DNA of 64,000 nucleotides, from assembly GCF_900116135.1 (NCBI RefSeq), contig NZ_FOZX01000002.1, forward strand, positions 453,959-517,958, read 5' to 3'. The notes under the pieces are model-generated. The model saw only the letters and a list, made by a program, of their open reading frames with translations, made no database searches and was not told where the DNA came from. Origin of the DNA: Saccharopolyspora flava. Lineage in GTDB: Bacteria; Actinomycetota; Actinomycetes; Mycobacteriales; Pseudonocardiaceae. A program made the translations under genes and the position numbers. How positions within the stretch are numbered: the first letter of the stretch is position 1; every line of letters starts with the position of its first letter. Below are positions 31,981-41,643 of this stretch, piece by piece.

Positions 31981-34542
31981 GTGGACGACGAGTTCGAGAG
32001 CCAGTACGACACGTTTCAAGCTCTGCTTCATTCCTTTCATCCGGCGGAAGCGGTCAAGCGACTGGAGATCCTGGGCATCGGCCAGGAGACCATTCACAAG
32101 ATCCGAAGCACGCATGAAGCCAAAGCCGTCGCGGTCAAGGAGCTCAAGGAGCCCAAATCCGTCGTCATGGGCAACCGGTACACCTGGTACACCGGCCCCA
32201 AGCCCGGCGACAAGTGCTGGCCCGCGCTGGAAAACCTGCTCTCCAAGGGCATGTCCGACAAGGCGCTGAGCAGCCTCAACGACTCGTCGACCAAGATCGT
32301 GTCACTCCTCGATCACCCGCGGGAACGCCAGTTCTCGACGCGGGGCCTGGTGGTCGGTTACGTCCAGTCGGGCAAGACCACCAACTTCACCTCGGTGATG
32401 GCGAAGGCAGCGGACAGCGGCTACAAGCTGTTCATCGTGCTCGCCGGCATCCACAACGGGCTCCGCAGGCAGACGCAGGCCCGCTTGGAGAGCCAGCTCG
32501 TCCACCCGAACCCGACCTTGTGGTCCCAGCTCACCGAGCCGGACAAAGACTTCACCCCTCCCGCGAACCCGGCGTCGTTCTTCGGCAAAAGCAACAAGAC
32601 GCACGTGCTGTGCGTGGTGAAGAAGAACGCCACCGTCCTTCGCAAGCTGTCCGAATGGATCGGCAAGGCCTCCGATCAGCTGCAGGACTGCCCGACTCTG
32701 ATCATCGATGACGAAGCGGATCAGGCGACGGTCGGGACCAAGTCGATCAACCCGCTGATCCGCGAGATCCTCGAAAAACTTCCGAAATCCGGCTACGTCG
32801 GATACACAGCGTCCCCGTTCGCGAATCTGCTGATCGACCCGAGTGCCAAGGATCTCTACCCCGAGCACTTCGTGGTCAACCTTCCCCAGCCCTCCAGAGC
32901 TGATGGCTACTTCGGCACCGAGACCCTGTTCGGTCGTGACGTCCTCGAGGGCGAGTCGGCCGATGACGTTGAGGACGGGCTGGACATGCTCCGGGAGATC
33001 CCGGAGGACGACATCCCGTGCGTTCGACCCGCGCCGAAGGTCGATGCCGCGGAGTTCACCCCGGAGATCACCGACACGCTGCGCGATTCGATCCACTACT
33101 TCTGGATGGTGACCGCGGCACGGCGCGTACGCGGGACCGGCAACCCGCACAACACGATGCTGATCCACACGAGCGTCAAGACGGCGGTGCACAACAGTTT
33201 CCGCAGGCCGCTGGAGTTCCTTCGCGAACAGCTCAAGGGTTCGCTCGACGACCCGCGAACCCTTGAACGGCTCAACGCTCTGTGGACCAAGGAGTCGCTG
33301 GCCATTCCAGCCGAGGAGTTCGGTGAGCGCCCCGTCGAGTTCGACCAGCTCTTCGCCGAGTTGCCGGGCGTGCTCGACGACTGCCGCATCATCATGGACA
33401 ACTCCAGCAGCGAAGATCGTCTGGACTACGACAACGGGCCCGTCGTCGCCATCGCGGTCGGCGGCAACACCCTGTCCCGAGGGCTGACGCTCGAGGGCCT
33501 GTCGGTCAGCTACTTCGTCCGCGCCGCTTCCGCCTACGACACGTTGCTGCAGATGGGCCGTTGGTTCGGATACCGGGTCGGTTACGCCGACCTGCCTCGG
33601 ATCTGGATGACCGAGGAACTTCGCGACTGGTTCCGGCACGTCGCCACCGTCGAAGCGGAGATGCGGCGGGACATCGACGTGTACATGACCGAGGACAAGG
33701 ACCCGCTGACCTTCGCGGTCCGGCTCCGACTCCACCCGGCCTTGCGGGTCACGGCCGCCGCCAAGATGAAGGACGCGGTCCGTGCGGCATCCGCCTACGG
33801 TGGCCAGCGAGTCCAGACCCGCTACTTCGAGCGCGACGCGGACTGGCTCGTGAAGAACCAGGAGGCCGCGAAGAACCTCGTCTCGCAGGCCATGGCGGAC
33901 TGCACTCGCCACGAGCGTCCGCAAGACGGACTGCACATCTTCCGCAGCATTCCGCACGAGCTCATCCTCGATTTCCTCCAGAACTACTCGTTCCACGAGG
34001 AGTCGAAGGAGTGCGACAGCGAGTTGTTGAGCAGGTACATCCGCAAGCGCGTACGCGAAGCCGACTCTCTCGGCCGATGGAATGTCGCCCTGGTGGGAAA
34101 CAAGGACAGCCGATACGGCACCTTCGAGTTCGCCCCGGGCGCTGAGGTCGGCCGCGTCATTCGTGCCCGACTTCAGTCGGGTCCCGACCCCAAGTTCGTC
34201 GACATCAAGACCTTGATGAGCCGCAAAGACGCCGCCCTGGACTTGACGGGATCCATCAGCAAGCTGTCGGAGACCGAGATCAAATCCGAGCGTCGTAGGC
34301 AGCTCCCGGACACCGGCCTGATCACGCTCTACGCCATCGACAAGACTTCAAGCCCGCTGCACAACGCGAAGCAGACCAAGCAGCGTCGTGAGCCGCTGGA
34401 CCTCCCGGAACACGCGATCGGCGTCGGCCTGGTCTTCCCTCGTCCGGCGATGGACAGCCAGGTCGAGTGGAACTACGTCTCCGCCGACCTGTCCAAGGTC
34501 GAGGTCGAGGTGGAGGACGAGGACGCAGAAGGCGAATCATGA
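31981..34542 (+). CDS. Z1 domain protein, SF2 helicase-like ATPase
   Basis: 853 residues from a GTG with GGGGAGA upstream. GLVVGYVQSGKTTNFTSVMA (P-loop about 126-134), TLIIDDEADQATV (Walker B, 243-247) and VGYTASPFANLL (motif III-like) make up the first RecA-like half. The Z1 block includes VAIAVGGNTLSRGLTLEGL and the arginine-finger-like QMGRWFGYR (524-532). The Z1 domain (PF10593) was defined by Iyer and colleagues next to helicase domains and GHKL ATPases in restriction-type operons. It heads a five-gene operon in which each start overlaps the previous stop. It probably translocates or remodels DNA for the nuclease partners. Confidence 0.92.
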   Translation: MDDEFESQYDTFQALLHSFHPAEAVKRLEILGIGQETIHKIRSTHEAKAVAVKELKEPKSVVMGNRYTWYTGPKPGDKCWPALENLLSKGMSDKALSSLNDSSTKIVSLLDHPRERQFSTRGLVVGYVQSGKTTNFTSVMAKAADSGYKLFIVLAGIHNGLRRQTQARLESQLVHPNPTLWSQLTEPDKDFTPPANPASFFGKSNKTHVLCVVKKNATVLRKLSEWIGKASDQLQDCPTLIIDDEADQATVGTKSINPLIREILEKLPKSGYVGYTASPFANLLIDPSAKDLYPEHFVVNLPQPSRADGYFGTETLFGRDVLEGESADDVEDGLDMLREIPEDDIPCVRPAPKVDAAEFTPEITDTLRDSIHYFWMVTAARRVRGTGNPHNTMLIHTSVKTAVHNSFRRPLEFLREQLKGSLDDPRTLERLNALWTKESLAIPAEEFGERPVEFDQLFAELPGVLDDCRIIMDNSSSEDRLDYDNGPVVAIAVGGNTLSRGLTLEGLSVSYFVRAASAYDTLLQMGRWFGYRVGYADLPRIWMTEELRDWFRHVATVEAEMRRDIDVYMTEDKDPLTFAVRLRLHPALRVTAAAKMKDAVRAASAYGGQRVQTRYFERDADWLVKNQEAAKNLVSQAMADCTRHERPQDGLHIFRSIPHELILDFLQNYSFHEESKECDSELLSRYIRKRVREADSLGRWNVALVGNKDSRYGTFEFAPGAEVGRVIRARLQSGPDPKFVDIKTLMSRKDAALDLTGSISKLSETEIKSERRRQLPDTGLITLYAIDKTSSPLHNAKQTKQRREPLDLPEHAIGVGLVFPRPAMDSQVEWNYVSADLSKVEVEVEDEDAEGES

Positions 34543-35546
34543 GCGAGCCGCGCGAACTCATCGAGGAGAAGTGGCTCGAGCTCGAAGCCGAGTGCCCTTC
34601 CGACGAACGCGCGTTGCGCGTGGCGGAACTCCCGGCCAAAACCACCAACGGCCCTCTCGCGATCGGGGTGGACCAGGACGGCAACCGGCACCTGCTCCTC
34701 CCCGTGACGTCCCATCAAGCCGTGCGGCGGGGACTCGACGGCCCGGTGCTCGTCCTGCGCAAGCGTCCGCTGGAGGACAGCGAGCACTACCAGCACTACG
34801 CGGACCTCGGCTGCCTGCGCTCGGACCTGAACGACGTGTTCACCACGTTGTGCGCGGACGTGCTCACCGAGGTGAACGACCACCAGGACAACCCGCTCAA
34901 AGCCCTTTACCGAGTCATCGACCGGTGGAAGGCCTTGTTCCGGTCATCGGGGGCTCCGCTCGGCGGCGATCAGGTGGCCGGTTTGTACGGGGAGCTTCTG
35001 ATCCTGACCAGGCTGCTGGAGATCGACGCCAGCGCGCACCGGTTGTGGAAGGGTCCGTTCGGCACCCAACACGACTTCGCGGGCACGCACACAGCGGTCG
35101 AAGTGAAGACGTCGAGCGGAACGACGCAACGTCGGGTTCGGATTCACGGGCTCGATCAACTGCTCGCTCCCGAGAACGGGAAGCTCGCTCTCGCCTGGCT
35201 GCGACTCGACCGCACCTCCGAGGAGGGCGACGACCTCCCCGACCTGGTCCAACTCGCCCTCCGCCGTTGTGACGATGAAAGCGCGCTGCTGACCTCGCTG
35301 GCCTCGGTCGGCTACTACCCGTCGGACAACCCGCACTACCGGGACGTTCGCTTCGTGGTGGGCGCCGAGAACTGGTACGCCGTCGACGACGCCTTTCCCA
35401 GAGTGACGCGGGATCAGCTGACCATTCCCGACGACCGGATCTCGGACGTCGCCTACACGATCGACCTGTCCGGCGAGACGCCGAGCCCGCTGGACGGCAC
35501 CGCCGTCGCCGGATACCTGGAAGACCTCATTCGGGAGCACGCGTGA
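34539..35546 (+). CDS. PD-(D/E)XK motif protein (DUF4420-like), predicted nuclease
   Basis: 335 residues. The ATG overlaps the Z1 stop (ATGA), so translation is coupled. Residues 140-192 hold GLYGELLILTRLL (helix with Glu) and HDFAGTHTAVEVKTSS, where D179, E188 and K190 make the D-x(n)-E-x-K active site of the PD-(D/E)XK superfamily. Proteins of this kind are found beside Z1 genes and are annotated as PD-(D/E)XK motif proteins. It is the likely DNA-cutting subunit of the Z1 complex. The exact substrate is unknown. Confidence 0.85.
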   Translation: MSEPRELIEEKWLELEAECPSDERALRVAELPAKTTNGPLAIGVDQDGNRHLLLPVTSHQAVRRGLDGPVLVLRKRPLEDSEHYQHYADLGCLRSDLNDVFTTLCADVLTEVNDHQDNPLKALYRVIDRWKALFRSSGAPLGGDQVAGLYGELLILTRLLEIDASAHRLWKGPFGTQHDFAGTHTAVEVKTSSGTTQRRVRIHGLDQLLAPENGKLALAWLRLDRTSEEGDDLPDLVQLALRRCDDESALLTSLASVGYYPSDNPHYRDVRFVVGAENWYAVDDAFPRVTRDQLTIPDDRISDVAYTIDLSGETPSPLDGTAVAGYLEDLIREHA

Positions 35547-37552
35547 GCACACCGCGCTGGTATTCGCAGCCCTTCCCACCGGAAGGGGCGAGCGCTGCGG
35601 AAGGCATCCGGAACCAGCTCGGACGCCCCAACCTCGATCTGCTGACCATCCTGGTCCGTGAATCCGCGCAGAACAGCTGGGATGCGGCCATCGGCGACCG
35701 CCCGGTCGACTACCGCATCAACCTGCGATCCGTCGGAGCCGCGCACGCCAACGCCTGGCGAGATCTCCTCCAGGAGGGCGCTCCCGACGACACCCGGCTT
35801 CCGCTGCGGAAGTCGTTGCGGCAGTCGCGCATCCGCGTCCTGGAGGTGTCCGACCGCGGAACACGCGGTCTCGGCGGCCCGACCCGCGCGGACAGCACCG
35901 TGACCGAACGCCACGACTTCGTGGCCTTCGTGCGGAACGTGGGCGAGCCACGGGATAACGCGCTGGGTGGCGGGACCTACGGATTCGGCAAGGGCATCTT
36001 CTACTTGCTCGCCAAGACCGGAACCGTCCTCATCCACACGCGATGCCTGTTCGAGGGCCGCTACCAAACCCGCCTCATGGGCTCCGCCTTGTGGCAGAGC
36101 TATCTGGCGGAGGAAGACGGCAGTGAACGGCGCTACACCGGACGACACTGGTGGGGCGATACCTCAGGTCACGTCGTTGAGCCGCTGTTCGACGACGAAG
36201 CCGACGCGACCGCGCGGCGACTCGGCCTGGAGGCCTTCGGCGAGGAGGAAACGGGGACGACCATCGTGGTCATCGACCCCAAGCTCGACGAACTCGATCC
36301 CGATCTGAAGGAAGTGGAAGAGCGCCACGTCGCCGAGTACCTCGCCGACACGATCGCCTGGCAGTTGTGGCCGAAGATGCTCGCGAACAACGCCGGGCAG
36401 AGCGCGATGCGGTTTTCCGTCGAGTGCAACGGGACCGAAGTGCCGGTTCCGGATCCCCGCGAGACACGTCCGCTCAACCTCTTCGTCGCAGCTCACGAGA
36501 AGATGTCCGGATCGAACGGCACGGTCGTCCAGTGCCTCAAACCGAAGCGGCTGCTGGGACGGCTCGGTCTGGTCAAACGGCACGCTCCGCCCTTGGAACC
36601 GAGTCGAGCGGCCCAGACCGCCGGTATCGAGACCTTCCCGCACCACGTCTGCTTGATGCGGTCGGCCGAACTCGTCGTGACCTACCACCCGGGGCCCAAA
36701 CCGCCGAGCGAGTACCTGTCCTACGCAGGCGTGTTCAAGGCCGATTCGAGCTCGGAGATCGACCACGCCTTCTCGCGCGCCGAACCACCGACGCACGACG
36801 CGTGGAACGCCCATTCGCTCGAATACCCGGACAGCACGTACGTGCGGACGGCACTGCGTCGGATCCGCGAAATGGCGAACGAGCTGCTCGGCCTCGACAA
36901 GGCGTCCAAGGTCGGGTCGGCCAAGATCTCGCTCGGTGCCGCGAGCACCCTGCTCTCGCCGCTGGTCGGTGGTTCGTGGGGCATCGGGGGAGCCACCGAC
37001 TACGGGCAATCCGACGGCACCGGGACGCTCCGCACCCGCCGCACCAAACCGAAGCCGGCGAAGACCAGACCGCCGAAGTCCGGTGACTCGCCCGGTTCCG
37101 AGTGGTCGGACGGTGAAGAGGTCTCCGATCAGCCCCAGCCCGACGATCTCGACCACGCGCGGTCCGAAGAAGCGGCCGGTCAGGGACTTGACGGCGAGCT
37201 CACCTCACCGCCGAAACGCAAGCGCCCGCGGGTGCAGTACCTCGACGAGCCGTACTACGACGAGCACGACGGGCAGGCAGTGCTGATCCAGGAGTTCCGA
37301 CTTCCGGTCGCCGGACCGCAGGAGGTCGGCATCGAACTCAACGTGGCCATCGCCGGCGGCGACGAGACCGAACCACCGATCGGCGCCGCGATGCCCGAAC
37401 TGCTGGGTTGGTACGACGGGGACGAGGCACTGGTGACGGAGCCGACCCTGCTCACCGAAGGCGATGCCGAACGTCCCCGTCGAGCCGTGATCCGCCCTGC
37501 TCCGGACACCATGACCGACATCCAGCTCAGGGTTAAGGCGGTGACCTCGTGA
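35543..37552 (+). CDS. GHKL ATPase, paraMORC-type, of the Z1 operon
   Basis: 669 residues. The GTG overlaps the previous stop (GTGA). The GHKL (Bergerat) fold motifs are in the first 160 residues: LVRESAQNSWDAA (E40, N44, D47), LEVSDRGTRGLGG (DxGxG-like, 104-112) and GGGTYGFGKGIFYLL (lid, 142-155). A transducer-like alpha/beta region follows, then a charged disordered linker (about 490-560, with TRRTKPKPAKTRPPKSG). A C-terminal beta-rich domain (570-669) ends the protein. GHKL ATPases next to helicases and nucleases in restriction loci are the prokaryotic relatives of eukaryotic MORC proteins; they are thought to clamp DNA on ATP binding. Confidence 0.85.
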   Translation: MSTPRWYSQPFPPEGASAAEGIRNQLGRPNLDLLTILVRESAQNSWDAAIGDRPVDYRINLRSVGAAHANAWRDLLQEGAPDDTRLPLRKSLRQSRIRVLEVSDRGTRGLGGPTRADSTVTERHDFVAFVRNVGEPRDNALGGGTYGFGKGIFYLLAKTGTVLIHTRCLFEGRYQTRLMGSALWQSYLAEEDGSERRYTGRHWWGDTSGHVVEPLFDDEADATARRLGLEAFGEEETGTTIVVIDPKLDELDPDLKEVEERHVAEYLADTIAWQLWPKMLANNAGQSAMRFSVECNGTEVPVPDPRETRPLNLFVAAHEKMSGSNGTVVQCLKPKRLLGRLGLVKRHAPPLEPSRAAQTAGIETFPHHVCLMRSAELVVTYHPGPKPPSEYLSYAGVFKADSSSEIDHAFSRAEPPTHDAWNAHSLEYPDSTYVRTALRRIREMANELLGLDKASKVGSAKISLGAASTLLSPLVGGSWGIGGATDYGQSDGTGTLRTRRTKPKPAKTRPPKSGDSPGSEWSDGEEVSDQPQPDDLDHARSEEAAGQGLDGELTSPPKRKRPRVQYLDEPYYDEHDGQAVLIQEFRLPVAGPQEVGIELNVAIAGGDETEPPIGAAMPELLGWYDGDEALVTEPTLLTEGDAERPRRAVIRPAPDTMTDIQLRVKAVTS

Positions 37553-38445
37553 CCCGGCTCGCACCTCCCTACCGGATTCCTCCCGAGAGCGTGGTCGAGG
37601 CGGACCACTGGCAGATGGCCATGGAGGACTCCCACGTCCCGATGCCCACCGAGTTGCAGCACTGGGACTACCTGACCAACATCGCGTTGCACCGGAACAT
37701 CCGCGTCGACGTCGACCGCACGAGGCAGCGAGCGGGTCTGGGCCCTGACTCCGTTCTCATGCTCTCGTCCGTGTGGACATCGTCCGGTTCCAACCTCCGC
37801 GGTCCCGGCCGAAGGGTCCGGATCGCGGGCGAAGGCGTGCAAACCATCGAGATCGCCTTCGAGCTGACCGGGGCTGAGCTGGGTGGAACGCTCCTCCTGG
37901 AAACCGCCCTGGTCGTCGCGTCCCCGGGGAGTTCTCCGCGTCCCGCGGCTCCGAGACGATCCGGATCAGTGCTGTGGAACGACCACCACTCGCTCCGCTT
38001 GCAGGGGGACGCACCGCAGTTCCCGATCGCCGTCATCGACTTCGACAAGACCTCGTTCCCCAGCGACGCCGCGTGGCATCTCCAGATCAGCGACAACCTG
38101 GAAAGCGCCACGATGGGCTCGTTGCTGCTCCTCGTCAACGAGCGGAACGCGCCGGCGGTGGCGGCCGTGCAGAACGCCGAGCGCCCGCGCGACACCGACA
38201 AGCTCGTGCTCTCGATGATCAAGGCCGACGTCAGCCGCGTCATGGTCGAGCACGCGTTGCGCAACAGCGATTTCCACGAAGACGCGGACTTCCCCGAGGA
38301 CTCGGTGGGCGAGACCTTGATGACCTTGGTCGGACAGCTCTTCCCGGGTGTGTCGATCACGGACCTGCGGCTCAGCCACGAGAACCAGCCGAACCTGTTC
38401 GCTTCGGACGTGCAGAACGCCGTCAAACTCTTCGAGGTGTCCTGA
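37549..38445 (+). CDS. Unrecognised conserved-context protein of the Z1 operon
   Basis: 298 residues starting with a GTG that overlaps the GHKL stop by 4 bp. I do not recognise a family. The middle looks beta-rich (VRIAGEGVQTIEIAFEL, then GSVLWNDHHSLRLQGD), followed by ISDNLESATMGSLLLLVN. The C-terminal third (220-298) is helical, with a conserved-looking MVEHALRNSDFHEDADFPEDSVGETLMTLVGQLFPG in pieces. No membrane segment or signal peptide is seen. Its tight overlap on both sides says it is an obligate part of the operon, perhaps a structural or target-recognition subunit. Confidence 0.75.
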   Translation: MTRLAPPYRIPPESVVEADHWQMAMEDSHVPMPTELQHWDYLTNIALHRNIRVDVDRTRQRAGLGPDSVLMLSSVWTSSGSNLRGPGRRVRIAGEGVQTIEIAFELTGAELGGTLLLETALVVASPGSSPRPAAPRRSGSVLWNDHHSLRLQGDAPQFPIAVIDFDKTSFPSDAAWHLQISDNLESATMGSLLLLVNERNAPAVAAVQNAERPRDTDKLVLSMIKADVSRVMVEHALRNSDFHEDADFPEDSVGETLMTLVGQLFPGVSITDLRLSHENQPNLFASDVQNAVKLFEVS

Positions 38446-39338
38446 TGAGCCTGCTCTACCCACGTCTGCTCGCCGGCCAGGCGAAGCCCCTGTTCGAGGA
38501 GTACAGCCGGCTATCCGTCCTCGAACTCGCCGAACGCGTCAGCACCCGGCACGACTCCATGGTCTACGCGGCGACCGGTGGTGACCGGGTGCCCGAGAGC
38601 CACCTGCTGCAGATGCGTGAGGCCGTCCTCAACATCGCCGTGGAGTCCGGCTACCCGGAGAAGGGCAGCACGAAGGACAACGCGCTCTTCGACCTGAGAG
38701 TCGCGGAGTACCTGCACTCCCATTCCGAGATGATGCCCGCCGAAGCCGCCTCGGGTGACATCTGGGCGTTCCTGGCGTTGATGGTGCTCCCGGACGTGGC
38801 GTACTGGCGCTATCCCAAGCCTCCCCGGGATCGCGTGCTGGGGACCGACCTCACCCGCCACGTGTTCGGACGCATGTGGTGGCGCGCTCAGCTGGTCTAC
38901 ACGCCTGAGTCGACGAAGCCCTACGAAGCGTTGACCGTGCTGGGCGAAGCGGCGTTCGATCAGATCTACGCCCGCCGCAAAGCCCTCGGCGGAAGCCCGT
39001 TCCTGGTCAAGGCGATCCTCCGGGTTTGGAACGAGCTCGACCTCACCCCGCTGCGCGGCAAGATCACCGAACGCGAGGCGCTCCGCGACTTCCTCAAGCG
39101 GCTCCTGCGCCTCGCCCCGTTCATGCTCTTCGAAGCGCTGGACGAGGAGCAGCTGGACAACGAGCTCCGCACGACGGTGCGCGAGACCGTCACAGCGATC
39201 GTCGCTTCGACCATCGACCCGGACAAGGTGTCCGACAGCATCGACGCGGTCTTCACCGACAAGTCGACCAAACCGGTCGAAACGCGATGGGAGTTCCCCT
39301 CCACCGACCCGGACTCACCCGCTCAGGCCGCTAGCTGA
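38445..39338 (+). CDS. DUF6339-like protein of the Z1 operon
   Basis: 297 residues. The ATG overlaps the previous stop (TGATG). The protein is all-helical, with MSLLYPRLLAGQAKPLFEEY at the start, IWAFLALMVLPDVAYWRYP in the centre, and TRHVFGRMWWRAQLVY after it. I associate this pattern with DUF6339, a family seen beside Z1 and PD-(D/E)XK genes, but from memory only. No catalytic motif is visible. It closes the operon and its 3' end overlaps the Vsr gene on the other strand by 8 bp. Confidence 0.65.
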   Translation: MSLLYPRLLAGQAKPLFEEYSRLSVLELAERVSTRHDSMVYAATGGDRVPESHLLQMREAVLNIAVESGYPEKGSTKDNALFDLRVAEYLHSHSEMMPAEAASGDIWAFLALMVLPDVAYWRYPKPPRDRVLGTDLTRHVFGRMWWRAQLVYTPESTKPYEALTVLGEAAFDQIYARRKALGGSPFLVKAILRVWNELDLTPLRGKITEREALRDFLKRLLRLAPFMLFEALDEEQLDNELRTTVRETVTAIVASTIDPDKVSDSIDAVFTDKSTKPVETRWEFPSTDPDSPAQAAS

Positions 39339-39777
39339 CCGACCCGTCCGTCGCTTTCGCACCCCGCACCACGTGCGACACGCGCTGGGCGGCTTCGGCC
39401 GGCTGCTCGTGCTCCCAGATTCGAACCACGGCCCACCCCGCCTCCTGCAGGAGGCGGTCGGTCTCGCGGTCACGTTCACGCGTGCGCGCGACCTTCTCGG
39501 CCCAGAACTCCGAGTTCGTGACCGCCTTGGTGTGGTGATCGGGGCACCCGTGCCAGAAGCATCCGTCGAGGAACACCGCGACCTTCGCCCTGGTGAAGAC
39601 CAGGTCGGCCGTGCGCCTGATCTTGGGCAGGGGCCGAACGGACACCCGATAGCGCAGGCCGAGCGCGTGCACCGCTCGACGCAGTGCGAGCTCCGGCTTG
39701 GTGTCCCGCCCCTTGTTCGACTGCATGCTCTTGCGCGTGCCTTCGTTCAACGCGCGGGTCGGCTTCGTCGCGGCCAC
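39331..39777 (-). CDS. vsr: Very short patch repair endonuclease (Vsr)
   Basis: 148 residues from a GTG with AGGGTGG upstream. The Vsr pattern is complete: MQSNKGRDTKPELALRRAVH, GLRYRVSVRPLPKIRRTADLVF with the catalytic Asp at about 58, KVAVFLDGCFWHGCPDHH (zinc ligands and active-site His), NSEFWAEKVARTRERD, and GWAVVRIWEHE. Vsr nicks next to T:G mismatches that arise when 5-methylcytosine is deaminated, protecting the sites of the island methyltransferase. Its presence shows that the methylase truly makes 5mC. It is co-directional with the GHKL-HEPN gene upstream (48-bp gap). Confidence 0.95.
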   Translation of the reverse strand: MAATKPTRALNEGTRKSMQSNKGRDTKPELALRRAVHALGLRYRVSVRPLPKIRRTADLVFTRAKVAVFLDGCFWHGCPDHHTKAVTNSEFWAEKVARTRERDRETDRLLQEAGWAVVRIWEHEQPAEAAQRVSHVVRGAKATDGSVS

Positions 39778-39824
39778 GGGACCACCCTACGACCGGTCAC
39801 GTTCACCGGCGCTCACGCAGCCTC

Positions 39825-41498
39825 TTACGGCTCTACCCACTCGACCATGTCCAACCGAAACCGCAAGAAGGAGAGCAGGCTCAGCGCGTCGAGGCAGTCC
39901 CGCGGTGAAATCACCTCGAGCTTTTCAAGCGTCGCAGCCGGCTCGTGCGCGATCGGGTTTCGGAACATCTGCCAGATGGCTTGAACCAAGGCACGATTTC
40001 CATCATCGAGGCTGGTCGCCGAGCTGTTCGAGATTTTGAGGCTGCCCCGGGTGTAGCCGTGGGCGAACCTCAACCGCTTGCCGCTGCCAGTCCCCAGGAA
40101 CTGATTGATCACCTTGCCCTCAGGATCATCGTGGTCATCGGCCTTGGTTCGAAGATCCTGAATGTATCCCTTGATCCCCTCGCCAAGCGCCATGTGATAG
40201 TGGCCCGCTTTGAATGCGGCCTCGCTTACTTCTTGGATACGCGGGTGCAGGTGTCGCCACACGAAGTCGGCATAAGGCGGCGCAAGCCGCTGCAGGCCGG
40301 ACAACATCTGCATCCGACTCTCTCGACTCATGTCAGCATCTTCCGAGTGAAGAACGTTCAACATGTCGTTGAGCGGCTCTTTCTCCGGCGTGCTGATCGA
40401 TCCAACCCACTCGTCGGTGTCGACTCCGGTCGTCTCCGCGACTTCCTTCTTGTTCTGGTCCTCACGCCAGTTCTTCCGGTCCCGCGCGATCTCCTCCACC
40501 ATCCGCTTCAACTCCTGGCGGATCTGGGCGGCCTTCGGGTGCTCCCAGTTGACCGCCCTGCGGTCGGTGGCGACGACATCGGGTTCGATCGTGTCGAGCA
40601 GGTCGACCTCGACGTACCCGGTCATGTAGGCGTAGGCGTAGCTCGAATCCGCGGCCCCGAAGAACTCGGGCTCATTGGCCAGCCTGCCGTTCGTGTACAC
40701 GGTGATCCCGCGCATCTGCGTGGCCAGCGGCTTCTTGGCGGCGATGATCACCCCCTTGACCTCCCACGCGAGCAACGGCTCGGCGGTCTTCTTCAGCCCG
40801 CCCGGGATGTTCCACTTGATCTCCGATTCGATCGACTCCAGCCGGAGATCGCGGGTAACCGGAATTTCCCCACCGTTCCGGTCGATCACAACGAGCGAGA
40901 CCTCGCTGTCGTTGTACTGGAAGAGCCTCGACAGGCTTTCCGCTAGCGAGCGCGGTGCGATGTCTGTCGTGCGCGTCAGCCGCGAGATCGTCACCTTCGT
41001 CCCGTGCCTGGACTTGTCGACCGATTCGGTCGTTGATCCAGGCCGGTAATCCCCGTCCTTGGTGCCGATGAGGTCGTCCCAGTCCATGGTCACGACCAGG
41101 CTGTCACCACTACCGGCGCGGGTCGTGACGACTTCGATGTGATGACCGATCCCGAACAGGGCGAGCTTCCCCAGCCCCTTCTTCCCCGAGACACGGCGCT
41201 TACCGCTCTCCGACCAACCCGTCAATTCCGTGTCGCGTCGATTTCGACCGATGCGCAGATACTTTTCCCGGACGTCATCGCGCGACATTCCGTGCCCGTC
41301 ATCTTCTACAACGATGCACTGCTGATGGCCGGTCCCGTTCACTCGCACGGCGATCCGCGTCGCGTCGGCGTCGTACGCGTTCGCCACCAGCTCAGCCACC
41401 GCGTTCGGCATCCGCGAATACATGTTCGAACCGAGGTGTGACACCGTGAGCGGGTCGAATCTGAGTTGCAAATCCTTCTTTTCGTCCCGTTCAGGCAT
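39825..41498 (-). CDS. GHKL (MORC/Hsp90-like) ATPase fused to a C-terminal Ymh/HEPN-like domain
   Basis: 557 residues. The N-terminal ATPase has AVAELVANAYDADAT (E36, N40, D43), VVEDDGHGMS (66-72) and GKKGLGKLALFGIG (105-118). An S5-like second domain contains VDLLDTIEPDVVATDRRAVNWE with the usual catalytic-loop basic residues. The C-terminus (about 405-557) contains FVWRHLHPRIQEVSEAAFKAGHYHMALGEG and IWQMFRNPIAHEP. This matches the TIGR02391/Ymh-type fold with an R-x4-H motif (R513, H518), as in HEPN ribonucleases. A sensor ATPase joined to an RNase-like domain suggests an abortive-infection effector, which is an inference. It is a second, different GHKL protein from the one in the Z1 operon. 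Confidence 0.82.
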   Translation of the reverse strand: MPERDEKKDLQLRFDPLTVSHLGSNMYSRMPNAVAELVANAYDADATRIAVRVNGTGHQQCIVVEDDGHGMSRDDVREKYLRIGRNRRDTELTGWSESGKRRVSGKKGLGKLALFGIGHHIEVVTTRAGSGDSLVVTMDWDDLIGTKDGDYRPGSTTESVDKSRHGTKVTISRLTRTTDIAPRSLAESLSRLFQYNDSEVSLVVIDRNGGEIPVTRDLRLESIESEIKWNIPGGLKKTAEPLLAWEVKGVIIAAKKPLATQMRGITVYTNGRLANEPEFFGAADSSYAYAYMTGYVEVDLLDTIEPDVVATDRRAVNWEHPKAAQIRQELKRMVEEIARDRKNWREDQNKKEVAETTGVDTDEWVGSISTPEKEPLNDMLNVLHSEDADMSRESRMQMLSGLQRLAPPYADFVWRHLHPRIQEVSEAAFKAGHYHMALGEGIKGYIQDLRTKADDHDDPEGKVINQFLGTGSGKRLRFAHGYTRGSLKISNSSATSLDDGNRALVQAIWQMFRNPIAHEPAATLEKLEVISPRDCLDALSLLSFLRFRLDMVEWVEP

Positions 41499-41643
41499 GC
41501 CCGCTCCCGATCACTCGATATACATGATCATGGTAGAGCTTCTGCCGACCTCGCTGGGCAGATTCGACTACGACGGTCAGTTGATTCTCGGATGACCGGA
41601 CGTGGTCGAGACTGTCAGCAGCCGGGCGCACGAGGACCAATCC

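Noticed and set aside
35543-37552. The 669-residue GHKL protein as an Hsp90 chaperone or a two-component histidine kinase
   Set aside because: It has no dimerisation/His-phosphotransfer helix and no Hsp90 middle domain, and its operon partners are DNA-processing proteins.
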